Assembly (NCBI RefSeq): GCF_010093535.1
Contig: NW_022985184.1
Location: 957,993-1,021,992 of the forward strand
Source: Lindgomyces ingoldianus
Taxonomy: Eukaryota; Ascomycota; Dothideomycetes; Pleosporales; Lindgomycetaceae
Direction: 5' to 3'
Length of the DNA: 64,000 nt
In this document: one piece after another, positions 12,910-24,045 of the stretch
Numbering within the stretch: position 1 is the stretch's first letter
Layout: every line of letters begins with the position of its first letter
Translations under genes and position numbers: made by a program
Notes under the pieces: model-generated
Told to the model about the DNA's origin: nothing
Seen by the model: the letters and a program-made list of their open reading frames with translations, nothing else
Databases searched by the model: none

Positions 12910-14791
12910 TCATCGCGTCACGTAGTCATAGTCTTGTTGAAGAGGCACGATAACTCCTTGGTAGAAGCGCTCACGGAAGTCATCATCCTCCAGACTATAT
13001 ACCGAACTATCAAAGATGCAGTGAACGCATCTGCGCGTAGCATCGGCATAGTTGCGAAGTTCTCGAACATGGATCTTTTCCGCGAGACGATCAGCTACAA
13101 AGTATTCCGTCAACGGGTTCCGGTTCTCGTGGTCATCTAGATCATCCTGTGTCTCGAATGCGGACAGTGGCTTCCCGTATGAAATCTCAAGGAGAGCAAT
13201 ACCCAGAGCAAACACCACGCTATTCTTTACGACTCGAGACCTTTTGTGCTGAGTTTGAGGCAAGGGAGTTGTGGAAGCAAAGTTCTTGCAAATGTATGGC
13301 TGGTCTGTGAGAAGCGAGGGCTGGGCGTTGTTCATGATATGTATGTCTTTCATGCTCCAATTTTCTGCAAGCCAGGGTGTATTATGCAGTTGAAGCACGG
13401 CAGAAGCAAGGGTGAGAGCCAGTGTACACCTAGTATCGACTTAGAAGCCTTTACGCATAAACAACAAAAGGAACACTCACTTTTCTTTAATACCAAAGCC
13501 TCTGCCAATCCGACTTTCTAGAAAATCTCGAATGGTGGTATGCTTCCCAGTTGTACTTTTCGGACTTGGTAATGTGACAGAGTGAATGTGGTGTTTGACT
13601 GCGGAGTCGTTTAGAACACCAATACAATTTGCGTTCTGTTTCTGGCCTTTCAGGGCTTCACAGAGATCCTTGATCCTCGGAGCAGCTGAGAGGCAGCGGT
13701 TCCATGAATTTTGTACTTTAGAGGAAGCTTGAATCACAATTTGGGGCGGTAAGGAGGGATTTTGGGTCGTACTGTGCAAAGTATTAACACAGTTGAGCTA
13801 GTAAAAAGAAAGGCTACAAGGAAAAGTTCGACACTTACGTAGGATTTACATTGTCTGACGGTTCTATCTCTACCGCCCGCCAATTCCAAGGCGATGCCGG
13901 CCCTACCGTGCTAGTATCAAATGAGAACAGAAACTTAAACGTTGATGGTTGATTCATATCAGCTTCTTTCCGCATCTCGAGCCGCAGGTTGGCTTGATGT
14001 CGACAATGGCATACGCATTGTGTGGACCATTTAGCACTAAATGTATCATAGAGGCGCTGGGCATGTCTATGAAAACGTTTCCAGTAAGCAGCATTGGCCT
14101 TGCGTTTTCGTTCTAGCCGTAGAGGTTCCAATGCAATGGCTCCAGATGCTAGTGCCTCGATGCGACTAATGTCCTCATGAATTGAGGAGAGTAGTTCCTT
14201 GTATTTCTCAGAGTTAAGCCCTCCCTTTATGCGATTGAGAGGATTCTTAAAGAATTGATCTCGTGCTCGAGTGTCAACGACACCTTCTTGAGAAACCCAG
14301 GAGGGCTAGCACGAGTTAGCGTAGCTCAGGATCTGCAAAAGCTACTTGCCCTCAGGTCAGAGTCAAGCCGTAGCTTGTGGCCGAATAATTTTATCTTCTT
14401 GTGGATCTGCCTCAAAGATGATTTGAATGGTAGATAATTGGGCCCTAATCGGCCTCGCAGGCTTGCATCTAGGGTTGCATCTTCCCATGAATGTTCCTCT
14501 ATCTTTTCCAACAAGTCATATAATTGAGAATCAGGAAGAGCAAGCGGGCTCAGCAGCTCCTCACAGGTATTTCTGTAAATGGCGAGACTAGTAACAAAGG
14601 ATGCATGAAGGTATTCAAAGACCTCCCCATACTTTTGCATGCTCTTCATCGTGGAAACCTACAAGCATCATCAGTTGCCGCTCAAATGTCATAATGGGCG
14701 TTATCAATACTCCTTCAGCGTAATGCTCTAACGCACTAATTACAAGCGGAATAGAACCGAGGACGACTCCAGCTATCTCGAACCCAGACAT
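12910..14791 (-). CDS. DUF7580-domain protein
   Basis: Five exons read downward: 14791-14711, 14658-14350, 14305-13839, 13771-13481 and 13429-12910, giving 555 residues. The start MSGFEIAGVVLGSIPLVISALEHY is the family's usual N terminus (quoted here beyond its core only to show the ISALEHYAEG motif joined to VSTMK by intron 1). The middle has the RNTCEELLSPL block and a Cys/His-rich CVCHCRHQANLRLE block. The C-terminal half has LALTLASAVLQLHNTPWL and VVFALGIALLEISYGKPL, resembling a kinase C-lobe without catalytic residues. DUF7580 proteins are fungal-specific, repeatedly found near incompatibility-type genes, and of unproven function. Intron 2 (14349-14306) uses a GC donor, AGG|GCAAGT, the only choice that keeps the frame and joins DLR to PSW. 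The gene diverges from the C2H2 gene at 14935 across 143 bp. Confidence 0.85.
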
Positions 14792-14934
14792 TGTGGAGTG
14801 AGGAGACCTGCGGGTGAGGTTGGGGAAACCGTGGAGGAGACATCAGCATCTGCTGGTGCGTGGTCTGTGCGCTGTGGGGCTTTGGCAGCTTTCCCACTTC
14901 TCAGCATCAGTCCAAAATCCGGACAAAGTTCTCG
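14792..14934. promoter_or_regulatory. Bidirectional promoter of the DUF7580 / C2H2 pair
   Basis: Only 143 bases separate the two ATGs of these divergent genes, so both start signals must lie in or extend across this interval. No clear TATA box is visible. Coordinated expression is an inference from the geometry. Confidence 0.6.
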
Positions 14935-17900
14935 ATGGAGGGTTCCATCGCTGAAGCTCATTTCACCTGTGTGGAGTCTTTTGTTACCCTCCTCTCTGCC
15001 CTTCAAGCGACTCCGCACCCTGATAAATATGCACATAATGCTTTCGACAAGTACCAACTCTGGGCTGGGAATATGGGCGCCATGCACCATGGCCAGCAGT
15101 TTAAAAAAAGCCTGGACTACAGACTAAGGGAGGCCTCTTTCTACAAAACCCAGGCATGGGACTCAAACGGCCTGTCGACTCCGACTGGCTAACGAAACCC
15201 CCTTGTTAGGTGTTGAGGCTGCTGAAGGACTTGAAAAGCATTGTAAGCAGATCATTTGATAAAACTATTATCATACGGACCCGAAAGCCGCTCCCTTCTG
15301 CCGCTTGTTGAGGGCTGACTAGAAGCGCTAATTTTGACTTACCAGCTTGATAAAAGTAACACTCTCCCCCTTGTCCATAATATTACAAATGTTAACACGA
15401 TGGTCATAGATCTAAAAAGCATCAACGAAGAGTTACCTACGATTTCAGATGAGGGTACAGATATTAGCAAAATCGCAGATGAAGACTCTCCATGGGAGGT
15501 GTCCTCTGACTCGGATGAAGGCCCTGCGGGTCACGAGGGAACCGCTACACTCTCCAATCCCTCACATACCTCAAAACCTGAGACTTCCATAGAAACCACG
15601 GGCCTTCCCTCTCCGCCAGGGTCCCTTGAATTCGTGGTCAATTGCCTATGGAGACTGCCTATCCGGCGCCCGGCTCCCCTAGACCGGATGCGAGAAAAAG
15701 ATGTAGCGGACACTTCATATTTTCAGCACTTTGACATTATGCATGTGAGAGATAAATTTCCCGCTATTGACGAAAGAATGGCTATCCATTTGGGTAGGAT
15801 GATATCGAGGCGACGACAAACCATTCGGTACCGTAAAAAGCACACCGATGCTCTTGGGGGGAAAGAGTTGTCAACTTTATCTACTCCTGGAATGCACCGC
15901 GTAGTTGAAGCTTTTGCTTTTTCAGACGATGGGCCTACCGAACCTTTTTCCAGTATTGCAGCTTCAAGCCATCTCACACATGATACAAAAGCCACTACCA
16001 TGAAGCCAACCGGGGAGACCAACGAACGTCTTCAACTTTATGCCCCATCTATGCCCGAATCAAGATCATCTGCAGCCTCTGAACAGATCACAGAAGACGA
16101 ACCGATCAAGATTCCAAGACGACCATTAGGAGCGGATGGGCAGAATCTAAAGCAGTTCATATGTCCATATTGCTCAACTGCTCAATTCATTACGTCAGAT
16201 AGGCCTTGGAAGTAAGTTTAGTGTGGCCCTTTCAAATATCTGTGCCTCAATAAAGATTTTAGAAAGCACGTTTTGGCTGATCTTCAGCCTTACATCTGCA
16301 CATATCCAGATTGTAAATTGAACGACTATCCATTCGAAAATAAGGAAGAGTGGTTCAATCACGAGACACAATCTCATCGCTATGAGTTGTTCTGCAATAC
16401 CGAGGGACATGCATCATTCTGGGAAGCGTCCGGCTTCTTAGAACACATGAAGAAAGATCACGAAGACTGCGTGAATGAGAACCAGTTACCGGCCCTACGT
16501 CGCATGTTCGAACAACCTACACACCCAACATCAGGGGCTTGCACTTTGTGCCAAAAGCAGGCAGTAAAGCTCAAAACACACCTCTCGCGACACCTAGAGC
16601 AGCTCTCATTATTTGCAATACCCCAAACAGACTATTTGACTTCTTCGGATGCCGGCGACGTCGGCTCAGATGTGGCTCACGAGAGCGTGAATGCTTCTAT
16701 AGGTTCAGGGTCTTTCAGCCAGACTTCCGAACCTCTAGGAGAGACCGCTGAGTCTCTGGGTGACTCAAAGTCAGACCACTCTTTCCGAGCTGGCGATTCG
16801 GAAATGTCTTCATCTTTAAGCTTCGAAGTCTCTATACCAGACACTGAGGAGCAGCTGCAGAACAATGTTGATGTCTCGTGGGACCTCATCACTCCAAAAT
16901 TTCGAGAAGCACGCGCTGCTGTACACCCCTCTAGTCCGCGATTAGAGAGTCCCAAGCTGGAGCCAAGAAGGAAGACAGCCAGAGAAGACGACCCCGGTAT
17001 TGGAACAATGAATCGCCTTTTCCAACAGCGGCCGTTGTGTGGCGCTTCGATTGGTGCGTTCCTGGGTCAGGATCTACCGCCTGTTAGCCTTGGCGGCATT
17101 ATTCTCGTGGACGGCGAGCCCTTTGGTATGACAGTTCATCATATACTTGATCTCCTAAGCGACGCCAAAAGTGAGGTCGGAGACGCAATACCGCAAAAGC
17201 CGACAGCTGAGGACTTACCTAAAGGCCATGTATCAGCTCCTTCTCTTACTTCTACGATGCAAAAACTGGATATACCGCCTGCTACTTCTCAGGACCGCAA
17301 TGATCCTGACCCAGGCTTAGCTACGGATCCTCTGTTGCCAAAGCTTCCAGAGGGCTGGAGGGCTCAATGGGATGATGCATCAAGCAAGTACTTGTACATT
17401 CAAGCCCATACCGGTGTCTCTCAGTTGAATATGGATAACTACCCCGCCTCCTTAGACGCCCCCTCGCATGGTGGCACACCCGCACAATCCATGAATCTGG
17501 TCAATAAGCCTGCGGAACGAACCCAAGAGGTTGAGGTTGATAATCGTGCGATAGAGACCGATTACCCTAAGGGTGGTAGTTCTGGAGGGCTTACGGGTAA
17601 TGGCGCTGGTCGGCTTCACGGGTCGGTCTTGGGAGACAGAACTCCAACTGACTGGTCTCTATTTGACTCTGAAAGACATGTACATGCCGAGGGCCCCGAG
17701 GACCTAGATTTTACCAACGACGAAGGCATGGCTCCTAGAGAAGATATTGTTTTTGAACTATCTGAGGATGAAGTTGAAAGTGTTGATGAAATTGAAAGCG
17801 TGGATGATGAAAGCGACTGGGAAGACGAAGATAGCAACAAATCGGTAAACTCAACCAGAACTGCTGGAGACATTGAAGGGGTTGTGCAAGGAGAAGGAAG

Positions 17901-18824
17901 GGATATCATCATAACACAGCCCGCAATCGACGATGTTGCTGAAGATTTTTTCCCCAACGAAGACGACAAGGACGGAGATCACCTAGATGCGCATGAGCTT
18001 GGATATATTCACGCATCATCTGGAACCAGAAGATGGAAGCGTAAAGGAATTGTCCACGAGATTGATTGGGCACTTATCAAAATAAAATCAGACCGCTTGC
18101 AGCCATACAATGTCGTTCTAGGTGGCAAGCGATATTGCAAGAACCCGGAATCATATTTGCGCCTACGACCCCAGCTCGAGGAACCAGTTTTTCGGCGGCT
18201 CTATACCCAAGAGGAGGATGAATATCCAACAGAAGTGGCCGACAGTGAAGGCCTCGGAAGTCGCAAAATTCACTGGACAGATCGTAATTCAGGTCTTCAG
18301 GGTGGCATGATCGAAGCAACTATGAGATCGGTCAAATTCTACGGGCGCAGGTCATTCTCGAAATCGTGGGCTGTTGCAGGAGCTGGTGAGCTTTCTATGA
18401 CTCCAAAGGATTACCCTGTCTACAATCTAACATATGGGAAGCTGCACAAGTGAATTCTGGTACTTGGATCATTGATGACGAAAGCCGGGTATGCGGGATC
18501 GTGATTGCGAGGAGCGAGCGGTATCGTGTTTTCTACATCTGCCCCATGGACGTAATTCTCGAGGATATCAAACGGACTCTAGGTGCTAAGACTGTTTGTC
18601 TTCCTCCCCTCCACGGAGTTATGGATGATGGGAAGACATTCTCTTTTTCAGGTCCCCCAAAAGATTTGGCAAAGAGCCTTCGTGAATCTTGGAACGAGCA
18701 GCACGACTTAGACGCAGACCAGAGACTACTCTTCTCGAAACATGCATCTCCTTTGGATAGACCTCCTGTTTTATCTTCCTTGTCTTCAAAGAGCGTTTCG
18801 AAGAAGCTGCCACGTCATGCATGA
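14935..18824 (+). CDS. Large C2H2 protein with NLR-type N terminus, WW-like and degenerate trypsin-like modules
   Basis: Inferred exons 14935-15153, 15210-15242, 15346-16211, 16263-18385 and 18451-18824 give 1204 residues. Residues 1-84 match the helical domain often placed first in fungal C2H2, NACHT and kinase-like proteins (WAGNMGA, SLDYRLREASFYKTQ). C2H2-type fingers lie at about 355-495 (CPYCS, CTYPDCK, CTLCQ). A module with VDGEPFGMTVHHIL starts near 652. A WW-like segment (LPEGWRAQWDD, second Trp replaced) is near 733, followed by an acidic stretch. The end (residues 1081 on) is VNSGTWIIDDESRVCG, where relatives have a GDSGAWV serine-protease-like motif. Exon 1 ends CAG|GCATGG, so its intron appears to use a GC donor. 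The exact function is unknown; a role in allorecognition or stress signalling is only an inference from domain company. Confidence 0.8.
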
Positions 18825-19385
18825 CACACCGCTAGTTTTATCAACGGGAAAACTCGCATCGGAAAGCGATCCTGTAGAACGAGCATCATAGAGCCACAGC
18901 CATTTCGCATGCTCCCGTCTATCATACATATATTCTTTGCTTTGATTAGCATACTTACGACTTTCCCACCAATAAAAATATTGGTACCCTCGATCACCCT
19001 GATTTGAACAATATTGAGTAGCCGCCAACAATCATGACCTACATTTCCAGAGTAGAAATGTTTCGTATTCCCCACGGCTACTACTTTGCCAAATCTGAAG
19101 CCTAGGTTACTGGCCTGAGACGTGAAAATTCCGCTGTTGATATCTCAATGCATACCTTTGAAATTGAGAAATGGACCACATGGATATTTGATGGCGTGAA
19201 TGATAAATTACTGAGCTGGAGCCTTTTCGAATTGAATGATATCCAGAAAATTGGAGTTTTGTCATCACCAGCCTTTAGCGTGATAATCGTCCAGTGAAGT
19301 TGAACGCTCCTTGAACCAGTTCCCCTTCACGGTTTGACGTAGTACAATGTTCCAGTAGTTTGGGACCAGCTAGTATGGAGCGTGT
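18825..19385. other. Convergent spacer
   Basis: This lies between the stop codons of the C2H2 gene and the Tim17/22-like gene. It is A/T-rich with short minus-strand ORFs lacking features. It probably holds both 3' untranslated ends. Confidence 0.5.
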
Positions 19386-20490
19386 TCATTTGGCCTCTTC
19401 ATTCTTAGTCTGCGTCCGAGATTGTACCTCCTGCTCTTTTTGCTTCTTCCGGAACTCCTCAATCCTCTCATCAACGAGTGCGATCTCCGCTTCCAAGCGA
19501 AGAAGCTGCTCGCTAAGCCTCTGCTCATATTGTTCATCTGTGAGAACTGTCATTGGACTCCATTTTGTCTTTGCAAACCGTTGCAACCAATTGTCTTTCT
19601 CATGGACCCCATCTTTCCTCTCCTCTGCCCGTTTGTGTATCTCCTTGGTGTTCCGCCGATCGAGATAATTATACGCATGCTGGCCGCCGAACCCAAATAA
19701 GGTAAACATCATGGTACCTGGAATGATATTTCTTGGGCCACGGATGAGAGACGCTAACAGAGCTCCAGTGACAGCGCCAGATATGGTGCTTGCGCGGACT
19801 CGGTCATCTAACGTCGGCGAAAGGTCATTTCGAGGGGTGGTAGGTAAATTGCGAGTGATAGCCCACCAGTTCCGTAGACCGTCAGAATGGAGGATGGAGG
19901 TCCGCACCCCCCAGAATATGGTGCCACTGGCAAACCATTGGAGACCGGAGGCAAAGGCAAAGAGAACAGGGGTTTGGGTGCGGATTGTTCCACCTAGTGC
20001 GCCGACGATAACACCCGGGACGGCTGTGAGATTGTGAGTATTTGCTTGTTTGCTGAGAATGATACTGGGAAATGTGCAGAGCTATGAATGCTTTAGATAC
20101 CTTGATTTACATGATGCTCTTCGTGAGATTATAGCCCATCGCCATGCTCACGAGAAGCCATAAATAATGCCAGGAAACAACCAAGTATTAAGAGAGAGTT
20201 TATATGGGGAACGAAGTGTTGGACCATGCACAAGGTGGGCAGCGGCACGTGAAATCTCTTGGCGCTGCAATCAGAATTGTGGATTTCGGAATCTTGATCC
20301 ACAGCAAAAATAAACAGGAAAATTGCAAACACAGAAGCTGACGCAGGAAAAGAGCGAGCTCGGGATTCACGCAGCCCATTTAGAAACGAAACCAGAAATT
20401 GCTCTTACCAGCAGCTCCTCCGATCACAGTAGCTTGACGTGCTACGTAGAAAGGATGGGTAACCTGTTCAGGGTCGGGCGGTGGTACCAT
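19386..20490 (-). CDS. Tim17/Tim22/Tim23-like membrane protein with coiled-coil tail
   Basis: Two exons, 20490-20409 and 20023-19386, are joined across a 385-base intron (gtaagag...cacag) in phase and give 239 residues. The chain begins MVPPPDPEQVTHPFYVARQ. It has four Gly/Ala-rich hydrophobic segments (GVIVGALGGTIR; FAFASGLQWFASGTIFWG; ISGAVTGALLASLI; MMFTLFGFGGQHAYN), as in Tim17/22-type proteins. The C-terminal third is strongly charged and predicted coiled coil (EQRLSEQLLRLEAEIALVDE). A mitochondrial inner-membrane location is likely from the fold type, but the partner complex is unknown. The long intron could hide a small extra exon. It is divergent with eIF4B. Confidence 0.6.
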
Positions 20491-20820
20491 CGCTTTTTCA
20501 TTGGTGGGCCTGGTAAACAGGATCGCAGCATGCACTGAGGTCGAAGGGGTTTGCGGATGAATGTCCTGGCAAAAGAGTGAGTAGAAAGAGGTTGCGCGGA
20601 GAGCCACCCGAGAAGCTGACTAAGCGGAGGCCGCTAAATCGCACTTCACGGCTGGCGGCCACTTTTTCCTCACCAGGCTCGGGTCGACCTTTGACCTCCA
20701 CACCCACGCCCTATACCACAGCAACCTTACCCAAATACAATCGACTGAGGGCAGACCCGCTCTCGGTATATTCTCAGATAGCGCGCGGTTTCTACGGCGC
20801 GTTGACTGCGACCCGCAATC
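20491..20820. promoter_or_regulatory. Bidirectional promoter of Tim17/22-like gene and eIF4B
   Basis: 330 bases separate the two start codons. The right half is C-rich and probably includes the eIF4B leader. No specific site is claimed. Confidence 0.5.
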
Positions 20821-22836
20821 ATGGGTATGTCGTCCATTCGTGCGGAGGTGCCCAGGCAGACGTGTGCGGCTTCGTTCTACGCACGCTACGTGCGCATGGT
20901 AGAGTGCGAGAAGGCCATGGCTAATTGTAGTTCCTGCAGCTCCTAAGTCGAAGACCCAGAAGATGTCCCTGGGGGACTTCCTGGGTGACCAATGTACGCG
21001 CCACTGTCACCGCTGGGATGGCATCACAGACTGACCTCGCTCCAGCACTCGGATCCTGGGCTGACGAAATGGAGGACATGCCCGTGGGAGGTAAGAATGC
21101 AGTGAAACTGAACTTTGTGCGTTGAATGCTAATTTTTTCCAGGAGGTAAAATTCCCGCATTGAGATGTGCCCGCATGGGCGCACCAGGCTCAGAGACCGG
21201 CTGACTTCTTTGCAGACTCCCGTGGTGGATATGGAGGCGAGCGACGTGCATTCAGCTCCGCTGGCGGATTCGGTGCTGATCGTGGATTTGGTTCATCTGC
21301 CTCCCAATAATTTTGCCCACCCCATGCTAACCTACCCTCAGCGACTACGAGCGACCGCGGGTATGCTATGCGCGAGGTGCTCCCCCTTCCCTCAAAGCCT
21401 CCATACACTGCCCATCTCGGCAACCTCTCGTTCGACGCTACCGAGGGCGACATCACGGATTTCTTCAGCGGGTGCGAGGTCACTAATGTGCGAATTGTTG
21501 AGGACAAATTAGAGCGGAAGCCGAAAGGCTTTGGCTATGTCGAATTCGGAAGCCTTGACGGGCTGAAGAAGGCTCTTGAGTTGTCAGGTACACAGTTCCA
21601 GGGTAGAAATATCAGGATCAGTGTCGCAGAACCACGTACAAAACCTCCCCCCCAGCCATGAAGATGAGTGGTACTAACACTCTGGCAGCCAAGGACCGCC
21701 CAGAAACCAAGGATATGTCCGACTGGACTCGGAAAGGCCCCCTTCCCGATCTCCCAGGCGCAGGCCGTCGTGCATCCGACCGTGGCGGCGGATTCCGAAA
21801 TTTTGATGCCATGTCCGATGCTGGAAGCGATCGTGGCGAGAGGAGACGACCTCCTCCATTTGAAGGCGACGGGAAAGTGCGCGACTTCGGGAACTGGGAG
21901 CGAAAGGGTCCCTTGTCTCCTGTTCCACCAACTGGGCCGATGAGGGAGGGTGGCAGGCTGCGAAACCACGAAGGACCACGTGATGGACCGCGTGAGCGCA
22001 AACAGTCTCCAGCTTGGGGTGAAGGCCGATCGCAAGATGGATCTCGCCCTCCTCGTCGCGAGTTTCAAGATAGGCCTCACTATGACAGGCAACCCACAGC
22101 CCCAGAACTCGACAATCAATGGCGGGCCAGGATGCGATCTGACGCTGCTGCCAAATCCCCTTCCGGCACTCCAGAGACTAGCGTTCCTTCATCTCCTGCA
22201 GCACAGCCCGCGGCTCTTGCCACACGTCCCAAGCTAAATCTTGCGAAGCGAACGGTTTCTGAAGCCGACCATGCTCCAGTTGCTTCTGGCTCTGACTCAA
22301 AGCCAAATCCATTCGGCGCAGCGCGCCCGATTGACACCGCTGCCCGCGAGAAGGAGATCGAAGAGAAGAGGCAGCTTGCCCTCCGCCTGAAGAGAGAGGC
22401 AGATGAAAAAGCTCGAGAAGAAAAGAAGGCCAAAGAAGCGGCGGAGAAGGCGGCAGCTAAAGAGAAAGGAGCGTCCGGAGCACCACCGACTCCAACCACT
22501 GAAAAGTCGAAGGAGAATGCTGCGGATGAGAGACCTGTGAACCGCAGTTTCGAAATCCTGAGACGTGCAGGTGACGGTGGAGAAGCCGAGGCCGATGAAG
22601 AAGGTGGTGTTGATGCGCCTGCAAATGGCAATATCGTACAAGAGAAGGCCGTCAAACCGAGGGAGGTTGTCCGTGACCCTCCGAAGCCAGAGAGATCGTG
22701 GAGACGAAAGTCCGGGGCTCCTGCTGCACCGCCTGGTTCCACGACCGAGAATCTCGAAGACGACGGTTGGAGCACGGTTCCCCAGAAATCTAAGAGCAGC
22801 CGCCGAGGAGGTGGTCAGCGTGCCGTTGCCTCTTAA
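20821..22836 (+). CDS. TIF3: Translation initiation factor eIF4B (Tif3)
   Basis: Six exons: 20821-20824, 20940-20993, 21046-21090, 21216-21290 (end uncertain), 21342-21635 and 21689-22836, about 539 residues. eIF4B stimulates the eIF4A helicase and 40S scanning. The first coding exon is only ATGG; splicing gives MAPKSKTQKMSLGDFLGD, the family's opening. A WADEMEDMP block and an arginine/glycine stretch come next. The RRM lies at about residues 88-165 (PYTAHLGNLSF as RNP2, KGFGYVEF as RNP1). A DWTRKGPLP / NWERKGPLSP pair of Tif3-type repeats, an Arg/Asp/Gly-rich region and a Lys/Glu/Ala helical segment complete it. The exon 4 donor is not fixed: gttcat at 21291, gtggat or gtgctg all keep phase. 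Identity is firm. Confidence 0.93.
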
Positions 22837-24045
22837 AGTTCGAGATTTTCTACTTGCGCGGCGCCTCGGACGTGATCTCAGTCTTATTATCACTCCTACC
22901 GTGTATCATGGGATCCTCATGTCGTTGCACTTCATGTTGGTGTGCTGAGCCACCATCGTTCCCGACGAGATTTGTATGTCTGTTCGTCGACTGATCGGCT
23001 TCTCTTCTCTTAGCCGGATTTCAGGTTTGGTCTCATTCTTGCGCTGTGTCACAAGCATGCACATTCGCCTTGCTTCATCTGACTCTGGCACGCGAGGTAA
23101 CACTTTCGGCTTGGTTAGATTGGCGGTTCGTTTGGACGCTAAAGTAATGGCCGCTGCAAGGACCATTACATGTTTAATGAGTGCTTTTCATTCCCCTTTC
23201 AAACCTCTCTCCCTTCTTCACGCCCACATATTGCTGTTGTACTTCCTCTCTCTCCTTTTCTCAAAAGTTTATGGATCCAAAATCCCATCATATGTGTTTC
23301 TGGGCCTTCGAAATTACCGGGACCTGTCGTTCTCCTCTCTCCTCGCCTTCTGGGGTTGTGGGTTACAATGTCAGGTTCGTGGCGAATGTGTTGCGGCGCG
23401 GAAACATTTTGGGGAGAGTTGCGATGAGGATCTGAAATAGACGATTGTGCTCGGGCATGTACTTAGTCTAGAATGCGAAATGCTAGCCTTCTAATGCATA
23501 GTGGGGGCGCTTGATTTGGATGGAGCAATTGGTATGCTCTGCAGACAGTGCTCGGTTCACGTGACTGCGCCTCTTAAGTGTCCTAGAGACCAAACGACTG
23601 TAGTGCCTGCACTCTATCATGTTCCACAATGCATGCTGGAGGAGTCCCTCATCTGCATGCTTCTCCTACCAATAACTAAAGTCCTGAATGACTGCGTTTG
23701 TAATCGAAACGCATCGATAAATTCACCAGGAACTCGCGCATCTCTCTAAGTCTCATACCAAATTCCTACACTTGTCGAATTGAGAGTCTGTATTCCGCAT
23801 CCAATTAGTACGGCAAGTTTGCATCTGACCGATGCCACCATAATCTCGATGGAGCAGTGCCAAACGTCGATCGCTTCCGGTCCAGTCCAAGTTGCTAGGC
23901 CATGCCATTTGCCCCTCATACGTCAATCATGCAGCTTCTTCTAACCCCTACAACCAAGGCATAAATCCAATCTTAACCTCACGATTCTCCTCATCATAAC
24001 CATTTACTTCAAGAATATTTCTTCGAGTATCAGTCCGAATTTTAA
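22837..24045. other. eIF4B 3' region and upstream region of the next gene
   Basis: T-rich tail sequence occupies roughly the first 600 bases. The rest has no convincing ORF and ends with an A/T-rich leader before the ATG at 24046. Nothing else is recognised. Confidence 0.5.

Noticed and set aside
21139..21147. Possible 3-base microexon (ccag|gag|gtaaaa) in eIF4B
   Set aside because: It would keep frame, but there is no family evidence for an added residue and the longer intron fits without it.
22116..22893. Minus-strand ORFs opposite eIF4B
   Set aside because: Shadows of the Glu/Lys/Arg-rich coding strand, giving Ser/Leu-rich translations.
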